Origin: Burkholderiaceae bacterium
GTDB lineage: Bacteria; Pseudomonadota; Gammaproteobacteria; Burkholderiales; Burkholderiaceae_C
Assembly (NCBI GenBank): GCA_023954035.1
Contig: JAMLIT010000027.1
Coordinates: 1-50,202, forward strand
Length of the DNA stretch: 50,202 bases
Reading direction: 5' to 3'
The position numbers and the translations under genes are program-made. Below, one piece after another: positions 12,399 through 20,467 of the stretch (position 1 is the stretch's first letter; each line of letters starts with the position of its first letter). A model generated the notes under the pieces. It searched no databases and was not told the DNA's origin. It saw only the letters and a list, made by a program, of their open reading frames with translations.

Positions 12399-13718
12399 AT
12401 GACCGACAACACGCTCGACGCGGGCGCCCCACTGCGCGACAGCGCCCATTATTTGCACGCGGTCACGGAACTGGCCGAAACGCGGCCCGTGGTGGCGCAG
12501 GCGGCGATCTACAGCGAGAGCGGCATCAAGCTGGTGGCCGAAGGCATGCGCATCGACCGCCGCCTGTACGAGCGGCTGGTTGAGCACACCTTGCGCGAAC
12601 CCGTCGATACGCACCTCTCGGTGGAAGGCGCACTCACCACGGCGTCCCTGGGCGCCGAGGCCCGGGAGGTTTTTGCGAGCTCACCCCTGCCGTACAAGCT
12701 GGCGCAGACCCTGCGCGCGCCAGAAGCGCTTCTGGCCCCTCTGGCATCCATGCCGCTGCCGCCCTCCGTCGCCTTCAAGCTCACCTTGATGCGGGAGCAG
12801 CGTCCCGCGCTGTGGAAGCACAGCCTGGAAATGATGCTGATCTCTCTGTACCTGGCGCACCGCTCAGAAACCAGCCCGCGCGAGTGCACGGCGCTTTGCG
12901 CAGCCGCGCTGATGCACGACGCCGGCATGCTGCATCTGGACCCTGCCTGGGAAGACCCGCGACACAAGCCCGTCGGTGCCCAGCGCAAGCACCTCGTGGT
13001 GCACCCCATCACGTCCATGCTCATGGTGCGCCAGGCCCAGGTGTACCCCCGGTCGGTCGAACTGGCGATCCTGGAGCACCATGAAAGAATGGATGGATCC
13101 GGCTACCCGCGCGGCATTCCTGGCGCACAAATCTCCGCCTTGGGACGCATGCTGCTGCTCGCCGAGGTCGCCGCAGCGATCTACGACAAATATGAGGAGA
13201 TGCCGGCGCTGCAACTGGCGTTGGTGCTGCGCCTGAACCACAGGAAATTTCCCGCTGGCCTGAGCGCGCATTTGCTGCCTTTGCTCGATGAAGAGCGAGC
13301 CCGCGACTCGGCCCTCATGCCGATCGGGGCCCACGCGGCGCGCCAGCTGGAAATCCTGGCCGATGCGTTTTCGGAATGGGACCGCGTCAAAGCCTCCTTG
13401 CCGCACCCCGAGCAATCGACCAGTGCGAAGAACGCGCTGACCCAGCCATTGGCTTTCATTGAAATGCGCCTGGGCGCCCTGCACAAGGTCTTGCTGGAAT
13501 CGGGAACCCACCCCACGCAACAAAACGCCCTGATCTCCCAACTCGACGGCGACGCCGCCGGAATGGCAGAAGTGGCCTTTGTGGGAAAGGAAGCGCTTTG
13601 GCAGCTGCAAACCATTGTCAATGCCTGCCAGCGGCGCTGGCCAGCGGCCAGCGCGTCCAGTCCGGCGGAGGACCACGCGGCGCACCGCTGGTGCGAGTGG
13701 CTCTTGAGCCGCCTTTGA
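12399..13718 (+). CDS. HD-GYP domain protein
   Basis: A 439-residue cytoplasmic protein starting at ATG 12399 (MTDNTLDAGAP). Residues 1-140 are an unassigned helical region. The middle carries an HD-GYP domain: LMHDAGMLHLD gives the HD pair, HPITSMLMV a further metal-side His, and ILEHHERMDGSGYPRGIPG the HHExxDGxGYP signature. The domain family hydrolyses cyclic di-GMP. The usual HDxGKxxIP lysine and proline are changed (HDAGMLHLD), so activity may be altered. The last 130 residues are an unassigned helical tail. No signal-receiver domain is visible. Confidence 0.85.
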   Translation: MTDNTLDAGAPLRDSAHYLHAVTELAETRPVVAQAAIYSESGIKLVAEGMRIDRRLYERLVEHTLREPVDTHLSVEGALTTASLGAEAREVFASSPLPYKLAQTLRAPEALLAPLASMPLPPSVAFKLTLMREQRPALWKHSLEMMLISLYLAHRSETSPRECTALCAAALMHDAGMLHLDPAWEDPRHKPVGAQRKHLVVHPITSMLMVRQAQVYPRSVELAILEHHERMDGSGYPRGIPGAQISALGRMLLLAEVAAAIYDKYEEMPALQLALVLRLNHRKFPAGLSAHLLPLLDEERARDSALMPIGAHAARQLEILADAFSEWDRVKASLPHPEQSTSAKNALTQPLAFIEMRLGALHKVLLESGTHPTQQNALISQLDGDAAGMAEVAFVGKEALWQLQTIVNACQRRWPAASASSPAEDHAAHRWCEWLLSRL

Positions 13719-13839
13719 GCCCCTGCCGCCAATCTCGAAGCCGCTGGGTGTTTTCCGATCGCGGTATGCGGCGAATTCCTGCAAACGGGCGGCGCGAACG
13801 CAGCGAGCATGGACTTTTCTTTCCACCAGGAGGGCAGCC

Positions 13840-14019
13840 ATGGCTGACGACACCACCCAATCCGGCGGTCAGGACCGCCGACGCATCAACGTACATCAGG
13901 ACTACGAGCTTCGCGACTGGTCGAACAAATTCGGCGTGACGCCCGAGCAATTGAAGGAAGCCGTCAAGGCCGTCGGTGACAGCGCCGAAGCCGTGGAAGA
14001 CCACCTGTCACGGCGCTGA
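13840..14019 (+). CDS. DUF3606 small protein
   Basis: A 59-residue acidic/basic protein (MADDTTQSGGQDRRRINVHQ...) with an AGGAGG ribosome site. DYELRDWSNKFGVTPEQLKEAV and GDSAEAVEDHL are the DUF3606 pattern, a family of small proteins of unknown function often found near stress genes. Its TGA is one base from the ATG of the following hydrolase, so the two are probably co-translated. Confidence 0.85.
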   Translation: MADDTTQSGGQDRRRINVHQDYELRDWSNKFGVTPEQLKEAVKAVGDSAEAVEDHLSRR

Positions 14020-14020
14020 G

Positions 14021-14563
14021 ATGCCCGCCCTGGAGCGCAGCGCCACCGTCCTGGTGGTGGTCGACATGATCAATCCCATGCGCTTTCCGGGCGCCAGCGG
14101 CCTGGTGCAAACGGCGTTGCCCGCCGCGCACGCCTGCGCGGCGCTCAAAAAAAAGTTGACCCGGCGCGGCTGCACCACCGTCTACGCCAACGACAACTAT
14201 GGACGCTGGCGGTCGGACTTCAAGCAATTGCTCCTGGCCTGCCAGACCCTGCCGGGGGCGCGCGGAGAAATCGCCCAGTTGCTAGCACCCGCCGAGGACG
14301 ACCTGACCCTCCTCAAGCCGCTGCATTCGGCCTTCCATGCCACGCCGTTGGAACATTTGCTTGCGCAAATGCACACCCGTGAACTGGTCGTCGTCGGAGT
14401 CGCCACCGACATGTGCGTGCAACTGACGGCCATGGATGCCTACATGCGGGGTTACAAGGTCTGGGTGCCGTCGAACTGCACCGCAGCGCAAAGTCAGGAG
14501 CGCAAGGACATCGCGCTGCACCAGTTGCGGCACGTGTTCAAGTGTTCGGTGCGAAAGGCTTGA
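14021..14563 (+). CDS. Isochorismatase-like cysteine hydrolase
   Basis: A 180-residue cysteine hydrolase. The catalytic triad is readable: Asp in VLVVVDMINP, Lys in LLKPLHSAF, and Cys in VVGVATDMCVQLTAMDAY with the usual cis-peptide VAT before it. Family members hydrolyse small amides or isochorismate; the substrate cannot be told here. I start at ATG 14021, one base after the DUF3606 stop, because upstream codons belong to that gene. Confidence 0.88.
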   Translation: MPALERSATVLVVVDMINPMRFPGASGLVQTALPAAHACAALKKKLTRRGCTTVYANDNYGRWRSDFKQLLLACQTLPGARGEIAQLLAPAEDDLTLLKPLHSAFHATPLEHLLAQMHTRELVVVGVATDMCVQLTAMDAYMRGYKVWVPSNCTAAQSQERKDIALHQLRHVFKCSVRKA

Positions 14564-14594
14564 GGCCCCGCCCGACCCGGCAGTCCCTCCGCGC

Positions 14595-15860
14595 TCAATG
14601 CCCCACGTGGCACTCGCGCCGCAGCAGCGCCAGTGCGTCGCCCAGACTGACATCGCGGTCGTCTTCCAGCGTAGCGCGGGCCTCGGCCACAAAGCTGCGC
14701 CACAACGCCAGGAAATCGGCGCTATGCATTTCGGGAGCATGCTCGGCGATGAAGGTTTCGGCATGGCCAGGCTCCCAGCCCTTGGTGCGGAGCTTTCGCA
14801 CCAAGGCCTTGGCGGCTTTTTCTGGCAGCAGGGTTTTCTTCGGCACACCCACGGCCAGGCAGAGGAACAGCGTGAGCAGCGCGGCTTCATCGTTCTCGCC
14901 CTGCGTGGTGCGCTGCCATGTCTTGCTGGCCGCTGCCGGCGGCGCGTCGTCTTCATTCAGCGGCGCTGCGGCGCGCAGGTATTCGTCCACCTCGTCCAGC
15001 GGGTCTTCCAGCAGGAAATAGCGATTGCGCAGCGCGCTCATGGTCCGCAGCAGCGTACCCAGGGGGCGCCTGGGGTCAAGCAGCTTGCCCAGGTCGGCCA
15101 ACACCACCGGCTTTTGCGCGTCGACCACCGCCTGCAAGGGGGGCGGCAGCCCTTTGGGCGATGGCAGGGTCGACACGCCGGCCAGCGCCTTGCCGGCGCT
15201 GCGCCGCGCGCCGAGCAATTTGCGGAACGCCGCGACGCTGGGCCACTCGGCGCCGCGGTAGCCCAGAGTCTGCAGAACCAGCGCCGTGCGAATCACGCCT
15301 TCGGCATCGCCTTCTTCAAGCGCTTCATCCTCCAGCGCATGGCGCTCGGCCAACCACAACGCGGCCTGCACGGCTTGGCCGATGCGGCTGCGCCGCTCCA
15401 ATTCCTCGCGGTACTGCGCGTAGCTGCGCAGAGACCACAGCGCCAGCAGCGACACCTGCGCTTCATCCTGGCCCTGCATGCCAAAGTGGCTGCTCTCGGG
15501 CAGGGCGATCAGCTGGCGCAGCAAATCGGTGCCGGCCTTGGAGCGCGAGAGCAGCGAATGGTCGGCCAGCAGGCGCGCGGCCGCTGCCAGGTCGCCGGCC
15601 GTCTCATGCTCCAGGTGCAAGCTGATGAAGTTGACCATGCGCTCGCGTGCACGCTCAAGCTCGGGGCGCAGGAATTCGCTGCCAAAGTAGCGCGCAATCT
15701 GCACCATGCCCTTGGCGGCCTCCAGGTGCATGGCGACCAGACGCTCGGTGCCGATGATGCCGTGCTGCACGCCGTAGACCAGCGCCTTTTCAAAGAGCGG
15801 CCGGGCATCGTGCAGCGCCACCGCCTGGGCTGGCTCGCCCGCCTTGCTGCTGCCGGGCAT
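14595..15860 (-). CDS. Unassigned 421-residue protein, gene 4 of J-domain operon
   Basis: I do not recognise this protein. It is mostly helical, without signal peptide or membrane segments. Helical-repeat-like blocks occur at about 20-120 (PLFEKALVYGVQHGIIG, RLVAMHLEAAKGMVQIARYFG, AAAARLLADHSLLSRSK) and a second alpha-rich half at 290-421. Its ATG shares one base with the TGA of the preceding gene, so it is translationally coupled. Convergent with the cysteine hydrolase gene 31 bases away. Being coupled behind a J-domain protein suggests a role in an Hsp70-linked process, which is inference only. Confidence 0.8.
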   Translation of the reverse strand: MPGSSKAGEPAQAVALHDARPLFEKALVYGVQHGIIGTERLVAMHLEAAKGMVQIARYFGSEFLRPELERARERMVNFISLHLEHETAGDLAAAARLLADHSLLSRSKAGTDLLRQLIALPESSHFGMQGQDEAQVSLLALWSLRSYAQYREELERRSRIGQAVQAALWLAERHALEDEALEEGDAEGVIRTALVLQTLGYRGAEWPSVAAFRKLLGARRSAGKALAGVSTLPSPKGLPPPLQAVVDAQKPVVLADLGKLLDPRRPLGTLLRTMSALRNRYFLLEDPLDEVDEYLRAAAPLNEDDAPPAAASKTWQRTTQGENDEAALLTLFLCLAVGVPKKTLLPEKAAKALVRKLRTKGWEPGHAETFIAEHAPEMHSADFLALWRSFVAEARATLEDDRDVSLGDALALLRRECHVGH

Positions 15861-16606
15861 CAGATGGCCGATTCCTCATCCGAGGCGCGCGCCGCCGGCG
15901 TCGCCTTGCCGCGGTCGGTTTCGCTGGTTTCGAACTTGCGCTCGCCTTCCTCCTCCAGCGCCTCATCGCCTTCGGCCTGCTCGTGCGCGCGGGCCTTGGC
16001 GCGCAGCACCAGCAGCATTTCAATGAACAGGTCGCGGCATTCGTAGCGCAGCAGCCAGGCCATCTGCATCCAGTCCTGGTCGGCCACTTCGTCCAGCTCG
16101 ACGCGCGGGCGCACGTAGCCCGAGGCCAGCAGCTCGTCGTCGCTGAGCATCGGCCCGTAATCCTCTACGGCGTCGAAGCTTCCGGTGCGGGCAAAGGCCT
16201 CGACGCGACTCCACTTTTCGGTGAAATAGTTGGCCAGCGCCTCGGCGCCGCCCTCCAGATCGCCAATGGCGGTCAAAAACTCCACCGGGTCGGCGCCTTC
16301 GCGGAAGATGACGGCGTTGACCATGTTGCGCAAATGCTGGTGCGTGAGGTCTTTGTATTGCTTCTCCAGCACCATGGCGCGGGCAAATTGCTCGGGGGTG
16401 ACCAGCATGTTCACCACCGATGCCTTGGAGCTGTCGTATTCGCGCATCACGGCCAGCACGTCCTTGGGCGCGAGCTGGTCCAGCACGACCATCAGCGCGC
16501 GGTCGCCCTCTTCGTCGGCCAGCTCGGCCAGCGCGCCTTCCGCGCCGACGATGTCGCCTGCGGCAATGAGGCTGGTGGTTTTTTCAATCAATGCCAGGTG
16601 GTTCAT
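15860..16606 (-). CDS. Unassigned 248-residue protein, gene 3 of J-domain operon
   Basis: No family recognised. The first 80 residues look like short helical repeats (AGDIVGAEGALAELADEEGDRALMVVLDQLAPKDVLAVMREY), loosely like the N-domain of MgtE-type proteins. The middle is helical (LTHQHLRNMVNAVIFREG). From about 200 on it is a low-complexity, highly charged Glu-rich tail. It is soluble. It follows the preceding gene after 8 bases and overlaps the next start by one base. Confidence 0.8.
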   Translation of the reverse strand: MNHLALIEKTTSLIAAGDIVGAEGALAELADEEGDRALMVVLDQLAPKDVLAVMREYDSSKASVVNMLVTPEQFARAMVLEKQYKDLTHQHLRNMVNAVIFREGADPVEFLTAIGDLEGGAEALANYFTEKWSRVEAFARTGSFDAVEDYGPMLSDDELLASGYVRPRVELDEVADQDWMQMAWLLRYECRDLFIEMLLVLRAKARAHEQAEGDEALEEEGERKFETSETDRGKATPAARASDEESAI

Positions 16607-16614
16607 GGATGCTC

Positions 16615-17169
16615 TTAGTCCTTGCGATCGAAACCTTGGTCGGCGAGCCAGTCGGCCCCGGCCTCGTCGAGCGAGCGCTCGTCCTGCGGCGCGAGGGCGT
16701 CGTCGGTGCTCAGCGCATCGTCATCGTCGCCGGGGTCTGCGTCCTCTGTGGTGTCGCCGTCGGACAGATCTGCGCCCGCCCATCCGTGCGCGTGCAGAAA
16801 CTCCAGGCAGGCGGCCACCGTCATGAAGGCCGGGCCACCGGCCTCGGCCAGGACCTTGCGCGCCACAGGCTCCGCCCAGGATTCGAGCGCCACCGTGCCG
16901 GCCAGTTCCGGCCAGGCGGGCAGCGCCTCAGGCTGCAGCGTGAGCAGCCGCTGCATGGCGGCCGGCTTGGCAAAGCGAAAACCCCGGTGAAAGACCACCG
17001 CCACCATCTCGGGGCTGTGGTGGAGCATCTGCACCAGAAAGCCGATTTCGCTGCGCTTGGCGGCCAGGCGTTTCTTGAGCACGTCCTTGCCTTCGGAATC
17101 CGAAGTCAGGTCGTCCAGCTCGGCTTCGTACGCCGAGCGCAGGTCGGAAAAGTAGCGCGAGAGCTTCAT
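16615..17169 (-). CDS. Unassigned 184-residue acidic protein, gene 2 of J-domain operon
   Basis: No family recognised. The N-terminal 110 residues are folded-looking (MKLSRYFSDLRSAYEAELDD, KRLAAKRSEIGFLVQMLHHSPEM, VVFHRGFRFAKPAAMQRLL). Residues about 135-165 are a run of Asp/Glu that should be disordered. Its ATG overlaps the TGA of the J-domain gene (ATGA), a sign of coupled translation and perhaps of a complex. Confidence 0.8.
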   Translation of the reverse strand: MKLSRYFSDLRSAYEAELDDLTSDSEGKDVLKKRLAAKRSEIGFLVQMLHHSPEMVAVVFHRGFRFAKPAAMQRLLTLQPEALPAWPELAGTVALESWAEPVARKVLAEAGGPAFMTVAACLEFLHAHGWAGADLSDGDTTEDADPGDDDDALSTDDALAPQDERSLDEAGADWLADQGFDRKD

Positions 17170-17450
17170 GGCAACTCCATTCGTTTGACGTAGGCCTGCC
17201 AGATCTCGCTGGCGGTCTCCAGAGGATCGTCCAGCAGGTTGCGGCGCCGGTTGTCGTCGTACTGCTGGCGCCGCTCGGGATCGGACAAGACATCGTAGGC
17301 CTGCTGCACGGCCCGAAAACGCGCGGCGGCATCGCTCGCCGCGTTGCGGTCCGGGTGATAAAACGACGCCTTCTGCCGGAACGCCTTTTTGATGTCTGCC
17401 AAGGTGGCCGTCGCCGGCAGGCCCAGGGCGCTGTAATGGTCCTCACTCAT
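17166..17450 (-). CDS. Minimal J-domain (DnaJ-like) protein, gene 1 of operon
   Basis: A 94-residue protein consisting almost wholly of a J domain: HYSALGLPATATLADIKKAF, KASFYHPDRN with the essential HPD, then AVQQAYDVLSDPERRQQYD, and a 20-residue tail. J domains stimulate Hsp70 ATPase. It lacks the Gly/Phe, zinc and C-terminal substrate domains of DnaJ, so clients would have to be brought by partners, plausibly the three coupled downstream proteins. The start is ATG 17450; the longer upstream frame is antisense to the neighbour's promoter and N-terminus. Confidence 0.9.
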   Translation of the reverse strand: MSEDHYSALGLPATATLADIKKAFRQKASFYHPDRNAASDAAARFRAVQQAYDVLSDPERRQQYDDNRRRNLLDDPLETASEIWQAYVKRMELP

Positions 17451-17661
17451 GGAAGAACGGCGCCCAGGCGTTCGCGGCGCGCAATTGGAACCCTGTCGAT
17501 GGCATCGACTCTCCCCGGGCGTGCGCAGCCCGCGCCCTGCTCCTTGCTGTCCGTTGTGCGCCCATGCGACATCCTTGCTGCGCCTGGGCTGCCACCGCCG
17601 CCAGCGCGTGGTGCCAACCTCCGGCGAAAGCCCTGAGGTTACCACCGGCCCCGCCGCCACA

Positions 17662-18918
17662 ATGGCAGTCTTTGCGCTCGCTCCTTTCATGCTCAATACG
17701 CTCTGGCTGGGATTTTTCGTCACCTCCGCCCTCGCCGCGCTGGTGCAGTGGCTCGCTGGCGGCAACGCACAGGTCTTTTCCGCCATGGTCGAGGCCCTGT
17801 TTGCCATGGCCAAGCTCTCGGTCGAGGTGATGCTGCTGCTGTTTGGCACCCTCACCCTCTGGCTGGGTTTTTTGCGCATTGCCGAGCGCGCCGGCCTGGT
17901 CGAAACCCTGGCGCGCTGGCTGGCACCGCTGTTTGCACAGCTGATGCCCGGCGTGCCGCGCGGCCACCCGGCCCTGGGGCTGATGACGCTGAACTTTGCC
18001 GCCAACGCGCTCGGCCTGGACAACGCGGCCACGCCCATTGGCCTCAAGGCCATGCATTCGCTGCAAAGCCTGAACCCCGAGCCCCAGACTGCCACCAACG
18101 CGCAAATCCTGTTCCTGGTGCTCAACGCCTCGTCGCTCACGCTGCTGCCCGTCTCCATCTTCATGTACCGCCTGCAGCAAGGCGCGAGCGACCCCACGCT
18201 GGTGTTTGTGCCCATCCTGCTCGCCACCTCGGCCTCCACCCTGGTGGGGCTGCTCACCGTAGCTTTTGTGCAGCGGCTGCCGCTGTGGCGCCCTGTCGTG
18301 CTGGCCTACCTGCTGCCGCTGGCCCTCTGCATTGCGGCGCTGGTCGCTTTCCTCTCGACCCTGAGCGCCACGGCACTGGCCAGCCTGTCGTCCCTCACCG
18401 GCAACCTGACGCTGTTTGGCCTGGTGCTGCTGTTCGTGCTGCTGGGCGCCCGGCGCCGCGTGCCGGTGTACGAGGCTTTTGTCGAAGGCGCACGCGACGG
18501 CTTCGAGGTGGCCAAGGGCCTGCTGCCCTACCTGGTTGCCATGCTCTGCGCCGTGGGCGTGCTGCGCGCCTCGGGTGCGCTGGGCTACGCGCTCGACGGC
18601 ATCCGCTGGCTGGTGGAAGGCGCGGGCTGGGACACGCGCTTTGTCGATGCGCTGCCGACCGCGCTGGTCAAACCCTTCTCAGGCAGCGCCGCCCGCGCCA
18701 TGCTGATCGAGACCATGCAGGCCAAGGGCGTGGACAGCTTCCCCGCCCTGGTCGCCGCCACGGTGCAGGGCAGCACGGAAACCACCTTCTATGTGCTGGC
18801 GGTGTACTTTGGGGCGGTGGGGATTCAGAGGGTGCGGCACGCGGTGCCTTGTGCGCTGCTGGCGGAACTGGCGGGGGTATTGGCGGCGATTGGGGTTTGT
18901 TACTGGTTTTTTGGCTAG
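17662..18918 (+). CDS. Fused SpmA/SpmB-like nucleoside-recognition (Gate) membrane protein
   Basis: A 418-residue inner-membrane protein with two Gate-type halves, corresponding to spore maturation proteins A and B joined in one chain. Half 1 shows LTLWLGFLRIAERAGLVE, NFAANALGLDNAATPIGLKAM and a polar run near SLNPEPQTATNAQ. Half 2 shows FVEGARDGFEVAKGLLPYLVAML, ALVKPFSGSAARAMLIE and VQGSTETTFYVLAVYFG. About ten hydrophobic segments are visible. The family is common in non-sporing bacteria and the transported molecule is not established. The start is ATG 17662; ATG 17689 (MLNTLWLGFF) is as likely, and neither has a ribosome site. The 211-base spacer to the divergent J-domain operon shows no motif I can name. 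Confidence 0.88.
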   Translation: MAVFALAPFMLNTLWLGFFVTSALAALVQWLAGGNAQVFSAMVEALFAMAKLSVEVMLLLFGTLTLWLGFLRIAERAGLVETLARWLAPLFAQLMPGVPRGHPALGLMTLNFAANALGLDNAATPIGLKAMHSLQSLNPEPQTATNAQILFLVLNASSLTLLPVSIFMYRLQQGASDPTLVFVPILLATSASTLVGLLTVAFVQRLPLWRPVVLAYLLPLALCIAALVAFLSTLSATALASLSSLTGNLTLFGLVLLFVLLGARRRVPVYEAFVEGARDGFEVAKGLLPYLVAMLCAVGVLRASGALGYALDGIRWLVEGAGWDTRFVDALPTALVKPFSGSAARAMLIETMQAKGVDSFPALVAATVQGSTETTFYVLAVYFGAVGIQRVRHAVPCALLAELAGVLAAIGVCYWFFG

Positions 18919-18929
18919 AAATCTTGGTA

Positions 18930-18980
18930 AAAATGGCCGCTAGCGCTAGTCCAGCAATCGTTTTTTGCTATCGATTTTGA
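18930..18980. repeat. REP-like repeat, copy B (degenerate)
   Basis: AAAAATGGCCGCTAGCGCTAG, a short spacer, then a decayed right arm ending GCTATCGATTTTGA. The flanks and left arm match the family seen at 12.2 and 21.5 kb, but the right arm no longer pairs well. It fills the gap between two convergent genes. Confidence 0.55.
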
Positions 18981-19004
18981 TGAAGCCTGGGGAAATGCAG
19001 GGGT

Positions 19005-19805
19005 TCAGTGCACCGCCCGGCCCAGCCGCTTGCTGGCTTGCGAGATCGCATAGTTCACCAGGCAGTACAGCAGCGCCACGACCAGATACACGGGCACCAG
19101 CGCGTGGTAGTTGGCGATAAGGACCTTGGCGTTCTGCATCAGTTCGCCGTAGGTGACGACATAGCCAAACGTGGTGTCCTTGACCACGATGACCAGTTGC
19201 GCCACCAACGCCGGGACGATGTAGCGCAGTGCCTGGGGAAAGACGATGCCAAAGAAGACCTGGATTTCGGTCATCCCCAGGCTGCGCGCAGCGTCGGTCT
19301 GGCCACGGGGGACGGCAAGGACGCCTGCGCGGTAGACCTCGGCCACCACCGCGGCCGTGCTCAGTCCCACGGGCAAGGTCAGCATCCAGTAAGTGCTCAG
19401 TTTGATTCCCGCCTGCGGCAGCACCAGAAAGCACACGTAGATCAGCAGCAGCGTCGGCGTACCGCGCAGGAATTCGATGGCTGCCACGCTGGGCCAGCGC
19501 AGCAGCCGCGAACCGGCGAGCCGTCCGAGCAGCAGCACCAGTCCAAGCGCCAGAGCGATCGCGGCAGCCATGCTCGCCGAGGCCAGCGTTCCGAGCAAAC
19601 CTTCGGCGAGAAATGCCCAGGTGCTCGGCGAGGCAAAAAACCGCCAGTAGCGTGCGTCGAGCTGCCCCGCGTCCTCAAAGCGCAACACCAGACCGGCCGC
19701 CAGCAGCAGCAGTGCGGCGCCCGTCGTCACGCTAAGCGCGCGGGCGGCCGCCCTGGCACGCGGGGTGGGCGCCGCAAACAAGGCCTCTTCCAAGGGGCGG
19801 CTCAT
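19005..19805 (-). CDS. Amino-acid ABC transporter permease 2 (HisM family)
   Basis: A 266-residue polar-amino-acid permease with an N-terminal helix, five or so membrane segments, the HisM-type EFLRGTPTLLLIYVCFLVLP and the ATPase-contact EAA loop VPRGQTDAARSLGMTEIQVFFGIVFPQALR. The ATG at 19805 overlaps the stop of permease 1. It completes a heteromeric importer with permease 1 and the binding protein. No ATPase gene follows; the next genes are convergent. Confidence 0.9.
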   Translation of the reverse strand: MSRPLEEALFAAPTPRARAAARALSVTTGAALLLLAAGLVLRFEDAGQLDARYWRFFASPSTWAFLAEGLLGTLASASMAAAIALALGLVLLLGRLAGSRLLRWPSVAAIEFLRGTPTLLLIYVCFLVLPQAGIKLSTYWMLTLPVGLSTAAVVAEVYRAGVLAVPRGQTDAARSLGMTEIQVFFGIVFPQALRYIVPALVAQLVIVVKDTTFGYVVTYGELMQNAKVLIANYHALVPVYLVVALLYCLVNYAISQASKRLGRAVH

Positions 19806-20464
19806 CGCAGGATCCGCGCCTTCCTGTCCAGCGCTGCACCAGCCCAGGCGATCAGCAAGCCCGACACCACGTACATCGCCGCAGCGACGGCAAACGCGGG
19901 GATGCCGGCGGCTGAGTCGGTCGCAATCTTGGACACCAGCGCGGTGAGTTCCCGACCCGGAAACGGAACTTGCGAGGCCAGCGAGGTCGAGAGCATAAGC
20001 GCGATGAGCAACGAGGTCATGGGTTGCACCACCGCGCGCAGCGCCTGCGGCATCACGATGGCGACGATGACACCCATGGGCCGCATGCCCAGGCTGAGCG
20101 CGGCCTCGGCCTGGCCGCCGCCCACCGTGTTGATCCCCGCCCGAAGGTAGTCCGCCGTGAACGCCGAACACACCAGCGCCAAAGTCAGGACCACGCTGGG
20201 CTCATAGTCGATCAGAACCTGGAGATCGGGCAGCGCGAACACAATGAAGATCAGCAGCGCCACGCTCGGAATATTCCGAAAGATTTCCACGTAGACGGTC
20301 AGCACGAAGCGCAGCGGCGGCAGCGGGAGGAGCCTCAGCACAGCCACGGCCACGCCCAGCATGAAACCGGGCACGAAAGACAGCGCCGTGAGCTTCCAGG
20401 TCAGCAAAAGGGCCTGCCCAAAGGCAGGCCCATAGCTCGCCAGAAGCTTGGAAACCTCGTCCAT
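19802..20464 (-). CDS. Amino-acid ABC transporter permease 1
   Basis: A 220-residue permease of the same HisM family: FVLTVYVEIFRNIPSVALLIFIVFALP and the EAA loop TVGGGQAEAALSLGMRPMGVIVAIVMPQALR. Its ATG lies 3 bases after the binding-protein stop, and its own stop overlaps the next start by 4 bases. Probable substrate is a polar amino acid such as glutamate or aspartate. Confidence 0.9.
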   Translation of the reverse strand: MDEVSKLLASYGPAFGQALLLTWKLTALSFVPGFMLGVAVAVLRLLPLPPLRFVLTVYVEIFRNIPSVALLIFIVFALPDLQVLIDYEPSVVLTLALVCSAFTADYLRAGINTVGGGQAEAALSLGMRPMGVIVAIVMPQALRAVVQPMTSLLIALMLSTSLASQVPFPGRELTALVSKIATDSAAGIPAFAVAAAMYVVSGLLIAWAGAALDRKARILR

Positions 20465-20467
20465 CCC

